This document shows, piece after piece, positions 47,391 through 58,520 of a DNA stretch of 64,000 nt. The stretch is from Hofstenia miamia (taxonomy: Eukaryota; Xenacoelomorpha; Acoela), in NCBI GenBank assembly GCA_004352715.1, contig SCFE01000017.1, positions 133,565 to 197,564 on the forward strand, written 5' to 3'. The position numbers were made by a program, and so were the translations under genes. The notes below the pieces were generated by a model, which was given only the letters and a program-made list of their open reading frames with translations, was not told the DNA's origin and did no database searches. The stretch's first letter is position 1, and each line of letters begins with the position of its first letter.

Positions 47391-47739
47391 CTGATGGTAC
47401 TACAGAATCAGCAGCTGGTCAAATGCAAAGGGAATGTGGGGAAGGGAACCAATCAAAAAGGGAGGACCAACTGGAATCCATTAGCAGTAATTTGGAAATA
47501 GAGCACATACTGAGCACCAGTGCAAGAAGGCCTCTAATAATCAATTAGGATGTGCTACATGCCCCCTCAGAAAGCATGAAAACAATGTCAGAAAGCACCA
47601 TGCGCTCCACACACCATAGCAAAAGGATGTTGACTATAGATGGAGAGAAATTACACCTCTATTTTATCTTGAAGATAAAGATGATTTATAATGCATACAA
47701 AAACTATCCCCAGATACATGCAGTCTGATTAGGAAACAA

Positions 47740-48150
47740 ATGAGAATGGAAGAAACAAATTTACCAATAGTCTTAGACAAAGAAAATTGCCCAATGGTCA
47801 ACACAATTATCAGTTATCTGCAGAGGATGAATGAAACATTAGAGAGACCATATTTCAGAAGCACTGTACACATAAATTTCTGCAACAATTTTACACTGAC
47901 AGACATACAGAACATAATCATAGGAAAAGAAAAAATTGCTAAGTTGGAACAGATTAACTTGGACAAAGATAATCTAGTAATCATACATATAATCAAAGAA
48001 AAAGAGTACAATAACAAATTGGAGAAGCAGATACAATGTGCAAGATAACAATTGTCATGTTAGCCAACAAAACGGGGATATGCCTGAACAAACTCTCTTT
48101 ATTTGATGAAGCAACATGAAAGTATATATGGGGTGCAACATCTGACACTA
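47740..48150 (+). pseudogene. Last ORF of the LTR element, unassigned
   Basis: 102 codons (NLPIVLDKENCPMVNT...) rich in charged and amphipathic helix-like sequence. A frameshift near 48037 leads into MCKITIVMLANKTGICLNKL and on to KRGT at the polypurine tract. Its position between integrase and LTR is that of an envelope or accessory gene. No membrane anchor, signal peptide or cleavage site is evident, so an env identity is not supported. Confidence 0.45.
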
Positions 48151-48161
48151 AGAGGGGGACG
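48149..48161 (+). promoter_or_regulatory. Polypurine tract
   Basis: TAAGAGGGGGACG lies directly before the LTR's TGTAGC; the purine core AAGAGGGGG is a normal plus-strand primer site. Confidence 0.75.
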
Positions 48162-48712
48162 TGTAGCAAAATCCAATAAAGAAGAAGAAACCAAGATCAA
48201 ATAACAATTTAATTGATTACATTACTTTGTACTTTATTAGATTAGCTTAGCACCAAGTCATGCTATTTGAATATTTTGTAAAGCAAGTATTTGCCACTTC
48301 ACTTTTTGACAAATCACATGTGGACAATTTAGCTCCACGTCGATTTTAGCTTACCACCATATTAATGCAGAACTTTTCTATGTAGGCAGAATAAAATGGT
48401 GACAGGTACTTGTTTAAAGATAACTATTTTTATAAGAATTTTATATAAATATGTACTATAAGAAACAATCAGTTGATGGAAAATAAACTCATTAGTAGTT
48501 TATGTATCTTTAGTTTTGGTTTGATTATCTATCTAAAATGTGCAGCTAAGCATTTTATGCATGTAATGATCTCAAGGCTGTTGTGAGGGAATTAGATGTT
48601 TGTTGCCTTGATCAAAATCATGTATTTAGGTTACGACTAGGTATAAGGGTTTTTTACATCATGCTTAGCTGGCTGCTGATCTTGCGTTGTCACATATAGT
48701 AACAAACTCGCA
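48162..48712 (+). mobile_element. 3' LTR (551 bp)
   Basis: Begins TGTAGCAAAATCC after the polypurine tract and ends AACAAACTCGCA, giving TG...CA ends. It is followed by ATAA (48713-48716), identical to the 4 bases before the solo LTR at 36055. It differs from the solo LTR by an extra segment of roughly 65-70 bp (about 48410-48475) and scattered substitutions. Confidence 0.85.
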
Positions 48713-48945
48713 ATAAGGCTAGTCAGCCAACCCTAGGACTGTTATTTATTTATTAATCTATTTTAGATCCAAATTCTTAACAGCTAGGAGACCCATAACG
48801 AGACTGATAATGACCTTGTATATATTGATATTGTATTGTTTGTACTTGTATATATTTTACTGTAGGTTAGGAAGCTGCATTTATTTGTATATAGTTTTTA
48901 ACTCTTTTTATCTTGTGGCAGCTAGTGTCAATCATCAGTAGTTGT
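48713..48945. other. Right flank of the LTR; missing from copy 1
   Basis: Sequence between the LTR and the start of duplicated block B. It contains GTTAGGAAGCTG...GCAGCTAGTGTC, which recurs at 48962-49022 as a diverged tandem unit of about 105 bp. Copy 1 has a gap here. Confidence 0.6.
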
Positions 48946-49443
48946 AGTTACATTTTAAATGTAGGTAGGAAGCTGTTATATATAAATTAATAAAATAGTA
49001 TTTTTATTTGCAGCTAGTGTCTTGGCATGTTTGCATATTAATTACATTGTTTAAATACACAGCATTGAGAATGAGATAGTAAGTCGAATTGTGCTCCTTC
49101 TTTATTATCACCTAGTTAGGGTTCACATAATAAATTCAGTTTTGAGGATTAGCTGAGTTGCTGGAACTGGACTACCTGACATGGTGGATGGCTTCTTGGT
49201 TATCAGATACTGTTTCAGGCAGTGGGCCCATCACGAACTGGAGTCTCTCTCATATCATTACCTAAACAATGTTGATTACTTGCTATGCTTATAATCATAT
49301 GGATTCTAAATGTAGTTTGGTCTAGATTAAGGTGTACATGAGACAACAAATGTTCAAACAGTTAGACATTACCCTGCTTGGAAGAATCTGTTGTTTGTGG
49401 TTACTAAATACATCTAAGTTAACGCACATCTCAGCTTGGTTAA

Positions 49444-50640
49444 TGATTCTACAATAAAGTTGATAAATTTTATGATCTAATTCAGAATTTTGATGACAGT
49501 ACAATCATTGGCATATGGAACCTTGGTTAAAATCTTATGACTACTTAAAAAAGTTTAAATGACAAATTTTTGATCTTTTAAAGAGATAGAAGACAAACTT
49601 CAACATATAAAACCAGAGGTGGTGGTATTTTGCTAAATATACCAGGCAAATTCAAACCAATATAATCAGAGATGATATTTCTGAAGATGATTCTGAATTT
49701 GATAGCTTATGGGCTCCATTTAATATTTGCGGAGTATGTTATTTGATCAATTTAATTTATTGTAGTAAGAAACAATTATTTCGTGTTTTTTAAGAAAAAT
49801 TTCACAAAGAAATTTGCATTGCAAATTAACAACAAACTTAATTATTATTATGGGGATTATAACCAAAGCTACTTGTGTGAAATTGAAAAAAAGAAAATTA
49901 ACAATTTACTTGATATCTTTAATATGGAAATTCTAAATAAAAATACATCAACACATATCAATTTTATTAAGTCTTCTTTGATTGATTACATCATTACCAA
50001 CATATCAACTATTAATATGTAAGAGGTTTTTGTTACAGATTTTTTCATCAGACCACTTGCTGACATTTACAATATTTAGCAATATAAAGACTTAAACAAA
50101 TTCATGGATATATTACACTAAAAGAATTTATTCAAAGAAATACTTTAATAACCCTTATTTCTTGAAGGAATTTATGAACTTAAACTGGAATGATTATTCG
50201 TTTAGCACAACAGTAGATCAAAAAGTGATGTTTATAATCGATAATTTATCAAGGATTTATAATAAGCTTTGTCCATTTACAAAGATTCAAAAACTCAATA
50301 TGAAGAATGGGTATCTAAAGAAATGAAAGAATGCCATTAGAAAAAAGCATAAGGCCTACGCAAAATTTTGTCAAAATAGAGCAAAAGCCAACTATAATGA
50401 TTTTAAAACATTAAGAAATAAGGCCTCAACAATATGCAATTTTGATCTACAAGCTTTTTTACAAAAATCTTTTAATGAAAAAAATTTGTCAAACAAAAAT
50501 AGTAATATATTTCGAATTTTTTAAATTTTAAAGCAGAAAATGAAATTCCTTATATAATAAATGATAATGGTGAATGTATTACAAATGACAAAAAAATGAA
50601 AGATTTGTGAAACAAGGAATGAATGACAACCTAAATACAT
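49444..50640 (+). pseudogene. LINE ORF2, copy 2 (endonuclease and linker only)
   Basis: Allele-like copy of the LINE at 40783: same endonuclease motifs (TRGGGILLNIP, GDYNQSYL, SSLIDYIITN, SSDH). One base fewer near 49980 keeps the IDYIITN frame open here while copy 1 is frameshifted. It ends at ACCTAAATACAT, where copy 1 runs on into RT. Confidence 0.8.
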
Positions 50641-50728
50641 TATATTTTATTGCTAAATTTCTTCAGTAAAAGTCATAATTAAATTTTGTTTGCAGTCTAT
50701 TTTTAAAATGTAACCAATTTTTTTACTN

Positions 50729-50945
50729 ATAATCGATAATTTATCAAGGATTTATAATAAGCTTTGTCCATTTACAAAGATTCAAAAACTCAATATGAAG
50801 AATGGGTATCTAAAGAAATGAAAGAATGCCATTAGAAAAAAGCATAAGGCCTACGCAAAATTTTGTCAAAATAGAGCAAAAGCCAACTATAATGATTTTA
50901 AAACATTAAGAAATAAGGCCTCAACAATATGCAATTTTGATTTAA
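50729..50945. repeat. Local direct repeat of the LINE linker after a single N
   Basis: Repeats 50236-50452 almost exactly. It starts directly after the N at 50728, and the piece before it (50638-50727) repeats 51147-51235 (minisatellite upstream sequence). This looks like contig shuffling rather than biology. Confidence 0.8.
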
Positions 50946-51236
50946 TAGCTTTTTTAAAAAAAACTTATAATTAATAAAATTCGTGAAACAAATATAGTAA
51001 TGTATTTTGGCTTTTTATATATTTCTGACGTCATTGGAATATGTTCTGTTTTGTGTTGGCAAGAAATTATGTTTGTAGTCTATTGCTTAAAATGCAACAA
51101 TTTTTTATATTATTAAAATTCAATATGGAAAAAATGCACGTTTTTTGCATTATATTTTATTGCTAAATTTCTTCAGTAAAAGTCATAATTAAATTTTGTT
51201 TGCAGTCTATTTTTAAATTGTAACCAATTTTTTTAG

Positions 51237-51655
51237 TTGCTTATTTTGCGGCCCAACTTAGTTTACATGTTTCATTTTACTTTACATATTTGCTTTTTGT
51301 TAATGTACATGACTTGCTTATTTATGTGGTCTAACTTAGTTTACATGCTTTATTTTACTTTACACACTTGCTTTTTGTTAATTGACGTGACTTGCTTATT
51401 TATGTGGTCTAACTTAATTTACATGTTTTATTTTATTTTACTTGTTTTTTTTATTAACATACATGACAATGGAGGTACCATATCACACATTAATTTAGTT
51501 TACATGTTTTATCTTACATACTTGTTTTTTTATTAACATACATGACATTTAAATACCACATTAATTTAGTTTACATGTTTTATTTTGTCATACTTGTTTT
51601 TTTAACATACATGACATTGGAAATCCCACATTAATTTAGTTTAAATGTTTACTTT
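51237..51655. repeat. TTTACATG minisatellite, copy 2
   Basis: Same array as at 42880 but without a gap. It has an extra unit containing ACAATGGAGGTACCATATCA, so unit number differs between the copies. Confidence 0.85.
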
Positions 51656-52205
51656 ACTTCTTTTATTTGGTAAAATTTAATAACAAATGTTTAATTCAGA
51701 AAGATAATAATACTCATTAAAAGTGTAATGCTTTATTTCGGTAATGAAACAAATTAATTTTTCATAAATAACCAAAAACTAGTTTATGCAAAAAACTCAC
51801 AATTTCTAATATTTAAAAAACGTATGTGGTAAAACCCACATTTGTGTTTAAGACAATACAAATGTAAATTTTGCTTATAATGACCATATATATCGCACTA
51901 TTAAATTTGCCTATTGTGTTAGTTTATCATCATTGTTGTTGAGGGAATGCTGTAGGAAACAAACGCAATATGTATTTGCACGTTATGAATATCACATGGT
52001 AGTATCTAAATTAATGATTAATAAACAAGTCAAATGAAGTGATAGATCAAAGTATGAAACACATGACAATTAAAAGTTTAAACAAATTCAATTGAAAATG
52101 TTTATTAAGAATTAAACAACGTTTCTATTTATGATAAAGTATATAATTAATTTAAAATTGGACAGCAAATTCCCAGCAATTCATTAAAATAAAATTGATT
52201 ACGTT

Positions 52206-53139
52206 TAAAAGAAATATCTATAAAACTAACTAGAGATAATATTGCAAAAAAGCGTTAAGAATCAAAACAATATCTGAGATTTAATTATAAAAATAGCTTA
52301 ACAAAAAGTTTGAAATCTTTCAGGGTATTGCTTTCATCAATGTGGAATTCCATTATACCAGCTGAGTATATTCATATGTGTAGAAAGTTGCATGCTTTCA
52401 AAGGCAATGTCAACATTACGTGGTTTTTCTATATCCCATTGTTTAAATGTCAAAATGTAACAAATTATAAAAATGATACAACCATGTAAAATTCCATTAT
52501 GCTGCTGTGTGTACAAATTTNTTTGATAGATAACAATCTTTATGATTGGATACATTTTGACATTTGAACAATAGGATATTGATTAAAAATTACGCAATGT
52601 TAACATTGTGTGTTAAGAAGTGCAAATTTGTACACTTCCATTATGCTGCTGTGTGTACAAATTTGCACTTCTTAACAGACAATGTTAACATTGCGTAATT
52701 TTTAATCAATATCCTACTGTTCAAATGTCAAAATGNACATTTGAACAATAGGATATTGATTAAAAATTACGCAATGTTAACATTGTGTGTTAAGAAGTGC
52801 AAATTTGTACACACAGCAGCATAATGGAATTTTACATGGTTGTATCATTTTTATAATTTGTTACATTTTGACGTTTAAACAATGGGATATAGAAAAACCA
52901 CGTAATGTTGACATTGTCTATGAAAGTATGCAAATTTCTACACATATGAATATACTCAGCTGGTATAATGGAATTTCAAATTGATGAAAGAACTACCCTG
53001 AAAGATTTCAAACTTTTTGTTAAGCTATTTTTATAATTAAATCTCAGATATTGTTTTGATTCTTAACGCTTTTTTGCAATATTATCAGTAATTAAGACCA
53101 GGTCAAGGAGGTCTCTATGGGACATCCTGAAGTTCTCGT
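52206..53139. repeat. Large inverted repeat broken by single Ns
   Basis: 52737-53090 is the reverse complement of the region ending at 52520 (for example AGCTGGTATAATGGAATTTC against GAAATTCCATTATACCAGC, and TTCTTAACGCTTTTTTGCAA against its complement at about 52240). The arm ends at GATAATATTGC on both sides. Ns at 52521, 52736 and 53140 join the pieces, and 52522-52735 is itself a back-to-back inversion. Either a long-TIR element or assembler foldback. Confidence 0.7.
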
Positions 53140-53394
53140 NCTACTGTTCAAATGTCAAAATGTATCCAATCGTAAAGATTGTTATCTATCAAACATGAAA
53201 TCCAAATCACTTTAAAAATTATCAAGATTACTTAAAACATTTTCAAATCATACGATACTAGAATTCTTCTAATATACAAAAAATTACTTTGCACAAGTTG
53301 GAAAATAATCTCAATTAATATTACAACATGTTTTTCCCAATTTATAAATTTATGTAAATGATAAATGATACAAGCCTAAAATTTTAATAAAGTA

Positions 53395-54408
53395 AAACGA
53401 TTTATTAGTCAATGTCTCTGGTACAAATGAAATAAATACTTTTTCAATACGTTTTTCTCGTCGAATTAAAGAATAAAATATTTGCAAGTAGAAATTTTTA
53501 TATAAAACGTTTCAAAATTGTTGTTTTGTGATTAGTGTCGTAAATTGGTTATATATATATATAAAACATTTAAGCTTACATTTTGTCTGAAGTTTTTCCT
53601 TTCTTTGAGTTTACACAGTCTATGGTTTTTCCACAGTAGTGACTTACATTTCTTTTCCAACATTTGTCCACATTTGTGACTTACATTTCTTTTCCAATGT
53701 TTTTCCATGTTTGTGTTGGATATCTTCTTTTCCTTTTTGTGATTTGTTTTTATCTTTTCGAACAAAATTACTTGCCTTTGGGATATTTTCTTTTCCTTTC
53801 TGTGATTTTTTTGCCTTTTCAAACAAAATTACATGCCTTTGGGATATTTTCTTTTCCTTTTTGTGATTTGTTTTGCCTTTTGGCACAATAATATCTTTAA
53901 ATAGTTATAAATTATAAGCATTAGGAATTTACCACATGTTTCTTAAATTGAGTTTTTAAAGGAATATAAAAATTGTTGCTAACATTATTACTAAGATGTG
54001 CATTTATGTGTTGGTCTACAAAGTTGAAAATGAAACTCCAAATTTCTAAACTAAAAACAAAGAGAGATTACAAAGTATTCTGTCACAAAAAAATTTTGCT
54101 GAAAATTGCTTTTGCAATTTCAGCAAAAAGGTTTTGCATACATGTGTAAAAATTGATTGAGTTGTGCTAATTGATAAGTCATAACCCGCAAATAATTCAT
54201 GAATAATGAGGCGGTATGGCTAAAATGTGAATATTCATACAATGCACAGTCAAACTATAAAAAATTTTAAAGTATACTTTTGTAGTTTTAGACCATTGAA
54301 AAGACTAATATATTGAAATAATCATATATTTTTTGTTAATTAACTTGTTATGTACACTAAATAATAGCAGCAATATTAAATTTCATAAATTCTTGTTATT
54401 ACCCAGAA
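53395..54408. repeat. Duplicated block C, copy 2
   Basis: Near-identical to 36545-37557, including the 61-bp minisatellite (53635-53880). Here it joins block B without a gap through 53306-53394. Confidence 0.95.
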
Positions 54409-54580
54409 TTTCACATTGATGAAAGAACTACCCTGAAAGATTTCAAACTTTTTGGTAAGCTATTTTTATAATTAAATCTCAGATATTTTTTTGATTCTTA
54501 ACGCTTTTTTGCAATATTATCAGTAGTTAAGACCAGGGCAAGAAGGTCTCTATGGGACATCCTGAAGTTCTCGTTACACC
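54408..54580. repeat. Second copy of the outer inverted-repeat arm
   Basis: Matches 52970-53139 (GATGAAAGAACTACCCTGAAAG ... GGGACATCCTGAAGTTCTCGT) with few differences and continues into unique sequence at 54575. It is therefore the reverse complement of the left arm near 52210-52345 and 43990-44105. Confidence 0.8.
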
Positions 54581-57192
54581 TATGGCTATTTGCCATGTGG
54601 AAATGGACTGATTCTATTGGACGCCATGTAGTGACGAAATATTTTTGACAAAACTAAATTAAGCAAATTAGTTTTTTGAAGAAGTTTTTACTTTTGTTTT
54701 CTAAAATTTGGGCAAAACTGATATTTTTGATGACAAGTTTCATTTAAGGCGTGTTTGTTGTAACAATGTTTAAACATGCAACACCATGTTTTACGGAAAA
54801 TAATTGATAAATGCAAAACTGATTTTCTGCTAATGTCCAAATACAAAGTGGAGAAATATTTTGCTAAACTTAAACAATATAGACGCATGAAATAGACAAA
54901 CAATATAGAAAATATCCACTAAAATTAATAAGCATATGAAATATACAATATAGAAAATATCTGCTAAACTTAAGAAGCATATGAAATATACCCTTGATAA
55001 ATCAATAAAAAATGGAAATGTCTGATATACGTGACAAAAGCAAGTTTGTTTTCACCAATATCCAAAATACAAAAGGGAAGAAATATTTGCCATGCTTAAG
55101 CATTACACATATATGAAACAAAACGTATTGTATATAAGCTGTTTTTGTGCAGAATTAGTTGTTGTGCAGAGCTTCACTGCATCTAGCAAATTTACACAGA
55201 GGTATCACCATTTATTTTTGTAGTTTACATGGGAAATCATCACGCCCAAACTTGCTATCAGATTATTCACTACATTGTAAGCTGATGTATCCATAATAGT
55301 AATGCATTAATTCATCCATCCAAAATTACTCATCTTTTCATGTTGAATTAACTTTTCTAAATGCGTAAATGTATGTAAATGGGTTAACAAAGTTAGTTAA
55401 TAATGTATTATTCATATGCAAAAATACAGGTGCATGGTATTTAGAATACAAATTGCTAAGAATTTTGAGAAACAAATGTCATTTAATATAAATAATGAAA
55501 AACAAGATGTATAAAATCCCATAGCATAAATTGATTTAAAGCAGAAATGTAAAAAACATGCTCAGTTAACCATGAAATATTATAATATACATAGCTTGTG
55601 AAAACAAAAGATGGAAAAAGTATGTGACATACATTGTTATTTGTGTGTAGATGCATTTGAAATCACCAACATCCCTGCTTTTAACCAATGAGTTGATTAG
55701 TTACATATTTGATAAATTCTTTATGCCATGCAAAGTATCAATTGGTTCAGGCTAACCATGCAAATATTATTCAGGTGAAACCATTTCATTGATTCCATAG
55801 CAGTCTGCTAAAATTAATATTAGTGAATGCTATTGTAAAAACATAGAGTTCATGCACGCTGATATAAAATAATCAACTGCATGGTTAGATAGTAGGAGCA
55901 CATAAATCTACATAATAAATATTTTGTATGAATAATTAACAAAACATTTTCAAAAATATTTTCTAGCTAGAAACCACTTAGAAAATTTGTAAAACAAGTA
56001 CAAAGCAATATTATATCTCCCAACAAAACAGTAATCAATGTGTAATTCATAGTTTCAGTCAGTTGTTAATTAAAAAATTGTAAATGCATGGACCAAGGTA
56101 TATGATAAATATTTTGTACATGTATTAATCAAAAGTAAAATGCTTACAAAGAATTTGAGTTCTAGAATAATTCAATATGCACAATTTAGTTGCAATTAAA
56201 AATAAGAAATTAAACAAATGATAATGTATAAATAGTTCCTTTCAGTCAATTGCTAGTTAAAGAAAAATAGAAATTAAACAAATGTGAATGAAACAAAATA
56301 ATTGATAAACCAATAACACATACAAGTTCATTTAAAGCAAAAAACATGTACAATAGAGAGAAAGATAATACAAAAATCAAAAACCAATACTGCATATAAA
56401 TTCATTTAAAGCAAAAATGTGTACAATGGAAAGAGAAATATTACAACAGTGTATATAGATGGTGAAAATAAAATATGGAAAAAGTATATGATGCACCTCA
56501 TTATTCTGTGTGGAGATGCATTTGAAGTCTTCAACTCAGTTTACTTTGCTTTTTAAATAGCTTTGAAGCAGAGGATTGATTAGTCATGATTTGATATTCC
56601 ACTGCTTCATAACTTTATTGTGCAGGTTTCATTCTCCACCTTCCCCATTGTATTGTAATTGCCATAGAAATTAGAATATGTTGTCCAGATGATTCACTGT
56701 TCTTATAGCTGACATAGTGCCACACACATCCATTTTCCCTTTCAATCATCAAAATAGTCACAATCCCTTGCTATGCTGTGCTTTTTTCTAAATGTATACA
56801 ATTGTAAATGCATGGACCAAGTTACATGATAAATATTTTGTATTAATCAAAAGCAAAACATTTAGAAAGAATTTGAATTCTAGAACAGCTAATAATTCAA
56901 TGCACATAATTTAGTTATTAAATATCAGAAATTAAACAAATGATTACATATAAATTATTCCATTCTGTCATTTGCTAGTTAAAGAAAAATAAAAATTAAA
57001 CACACACAATTAAAACAAAATACTCAATAAATCAATAACACAAATAAATTAGTTATAAATTAAAAATGTGTTTGGTGAAAAAAGAAATATTACATCAATG
57101 TATATAGATGAATAAACATTAAATGCATATAAATTCATTTAAAGCAAAAATTTAAAATGTGTTTGGTGAAAAGAGAAATATTACATCAATGT
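54580..57192. repeat. Diverged long-unit tandem array
   Basis: TAAATGCATGGACCAAG recurs at 56081 and 56815 (734 bp apart). Shared landmarks follow in the same order: GATAAATATTTTGTA, AATTAAACAAATGAT, TTGCTAGTTAAAGAAAAATA and GCATATAAATTCATTTAAAG. A further diverged unit lies to the left: GATGGAAAAAGTATGTGACATAC at 55610 matches ATGGAAAAAGTATATGATGCAC at 56475. No coding sequence. The array runs into a gap. Confidence 0.65.
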
Positions 57193-58192
57193 NNNNNNNN
57201 NNNNNNNNNNNNNNNNNNNNNNNNNNNNNNNNNNNNNNNNNNNNNNNNNNNNNNNNNNNNNNNNNNNNNNNNNNNNNNNNNNNNNNNNNNNNNNNNNNNN
57301 NNNNNNNNNNNNNNNNNNNNNNNNNNNNNNNNNNNNNNNNNNNNNNNNNNNNNNNNNNNNNNNNNNNNNNNNNNNNNNNNNNNNNNNNNNNNNNNNNNNN
57401 NNNNNNNNNNNNNNNNNNNNNNNNNNNNNNNNNNNNNNNNNNNNNNNNNNNNNNNNNNNNNNNNNNNNNNNNNNNNNNNNNNNNNNNNNNNNNNNNNNNN
57501 NNNNNNNNNNNNNNNNNNNNNNNNNNNNNNNNNNNNNNNNNNNNNNNNNNNNNNNNNNNNNNNNNNNNNNNNNNNNNNNNNNNNNNNNNNNNNNNNNNNN
57601 NNNNNNNNNNNNNNNNNNNNNNNNNNNNNNNNNNNNNNNNNNNNNNNNNNNNNNNNNNNNNNNNNNNNNNNNNNNNNNNNNNNNNNNNNNNNNNNNNNNN
57701 NNNNNNNNNNNNNNNNNNNNNNNNNNNNNNNNNNNNNNNNNNNNNNNNNNNNNNNNNNNNNNNNNNNNNNNNNNNNNNNNNNNNNNNNNNNNNNNNNNNN
57801 NNNNNNNNNNNNNNNNNNNNNNNNNNNNNNNNNNNNNNNNNNNNNNNNNNNNNNNNNNNNNNNNNNNNNNNNNNNNNNNNNNNNNNNNNNNNNNNNNNNN
57901 NNNNNNNNNNNNNNNNNNNNNNNNNNNNNNNNNNNNNNNNNNNNNNNNNNNNNNNNNNNNNNNNNNNNNNNNNNNNNNNNNNNNNNNNNNNNNNNNNNNN
58001 NNNNNNNNNNNNNNNNNNNNNNNNNNNNNNNNNNNNNNNNNNNNNNNNNNNNNNNNNNNNNNNNNNNNNNNNNNNNNNNNNNNNNNNNNNNNNNNNNNNN
58101 NNNNNNNNNNNNNNNNNNNNNNNNNNNNNNNNNNNNNNNNNNNNNNNNNNNNNNNNNNNNNNNNNNNNNNNNNNNNNNNNNNNNNNNNNNNN
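57193..58192. other. Assembly gap (1,000 N)
   Basis: Placeholder gap; frames reported through it are not real. Confidence 1.
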
Positions 58193-58520
58193 TGTTTATA
58201 CGAAATCCCGGGAATTTAATTGAATTATAAGGCAGTAGATTTTTTACTAGTTTGAAAAATGTTAGCAAGGTATTTAAAATGACGAGTTGTTTTGGAAAGA
58301 GAATTGACCTAGAAATGTAATGTTTAGTTTTAGATGAATTTTTTGCTGAGAAATTCAGTGCCCATTTTAATTGAATGTCAAGTTTTCTATAAAGCACATC
58401 ACTTAAATCAGTAAATAAGATGTTTGCATAATTAAGGTGGCTCATGATAAAAGCATGGAAGAATTGAATAATTGCACAAGGTGGTAACTGCTTAACTACT
58501 AGTGTCATACTTTTTATACC
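58193..58520 (-). pseudogene. CR1-like LINE C-terminal fragment
   Basis: One open minus-strand frame from 58508 to the gap encodes the post-RT region: FFHAFIMSHLNYANILFTDL, then DIQLKWALNF and YNSIKFPGFRIN. This matches the thumb/connection region of CR1-type LINEs and is related to, but not the same as, the family at 61.3-63.1 kb. No stops in the visible part. The left edge at about 58520 is abrupt. Confidence 0.75.

Larger units (their letters stand above)
45493..48161 (+). mobile_element. Ty3/gypsy-like LTR retrotransposon, 3' half
   Basis: From the gap edge to the LTR the plus strand carries, in order: uninterpreted coding-like sequence, the integrase core, an acidic post-integrase ORF, a QLKG-repeat region, a further ORF and a polypurine tract. 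The 5' LTR, gag, protease and RT are not in view and presumably lie in or beyond the gap. Scattered stops and frameshifts indicate an inactive copy. An LTR follows at once. Confidence 0.8.
48946..53305. repeat. Duplicated block B, copy 2
   Basis: Matches 40285-44492 almost throughout (offset 8,661 at the left edge). It differs by lacking most of the RT segment, by a local duplication at 50729-50945 after a single N, and by single-N-joined inverted pieces at 52521-53140. Confidence 0.9.
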
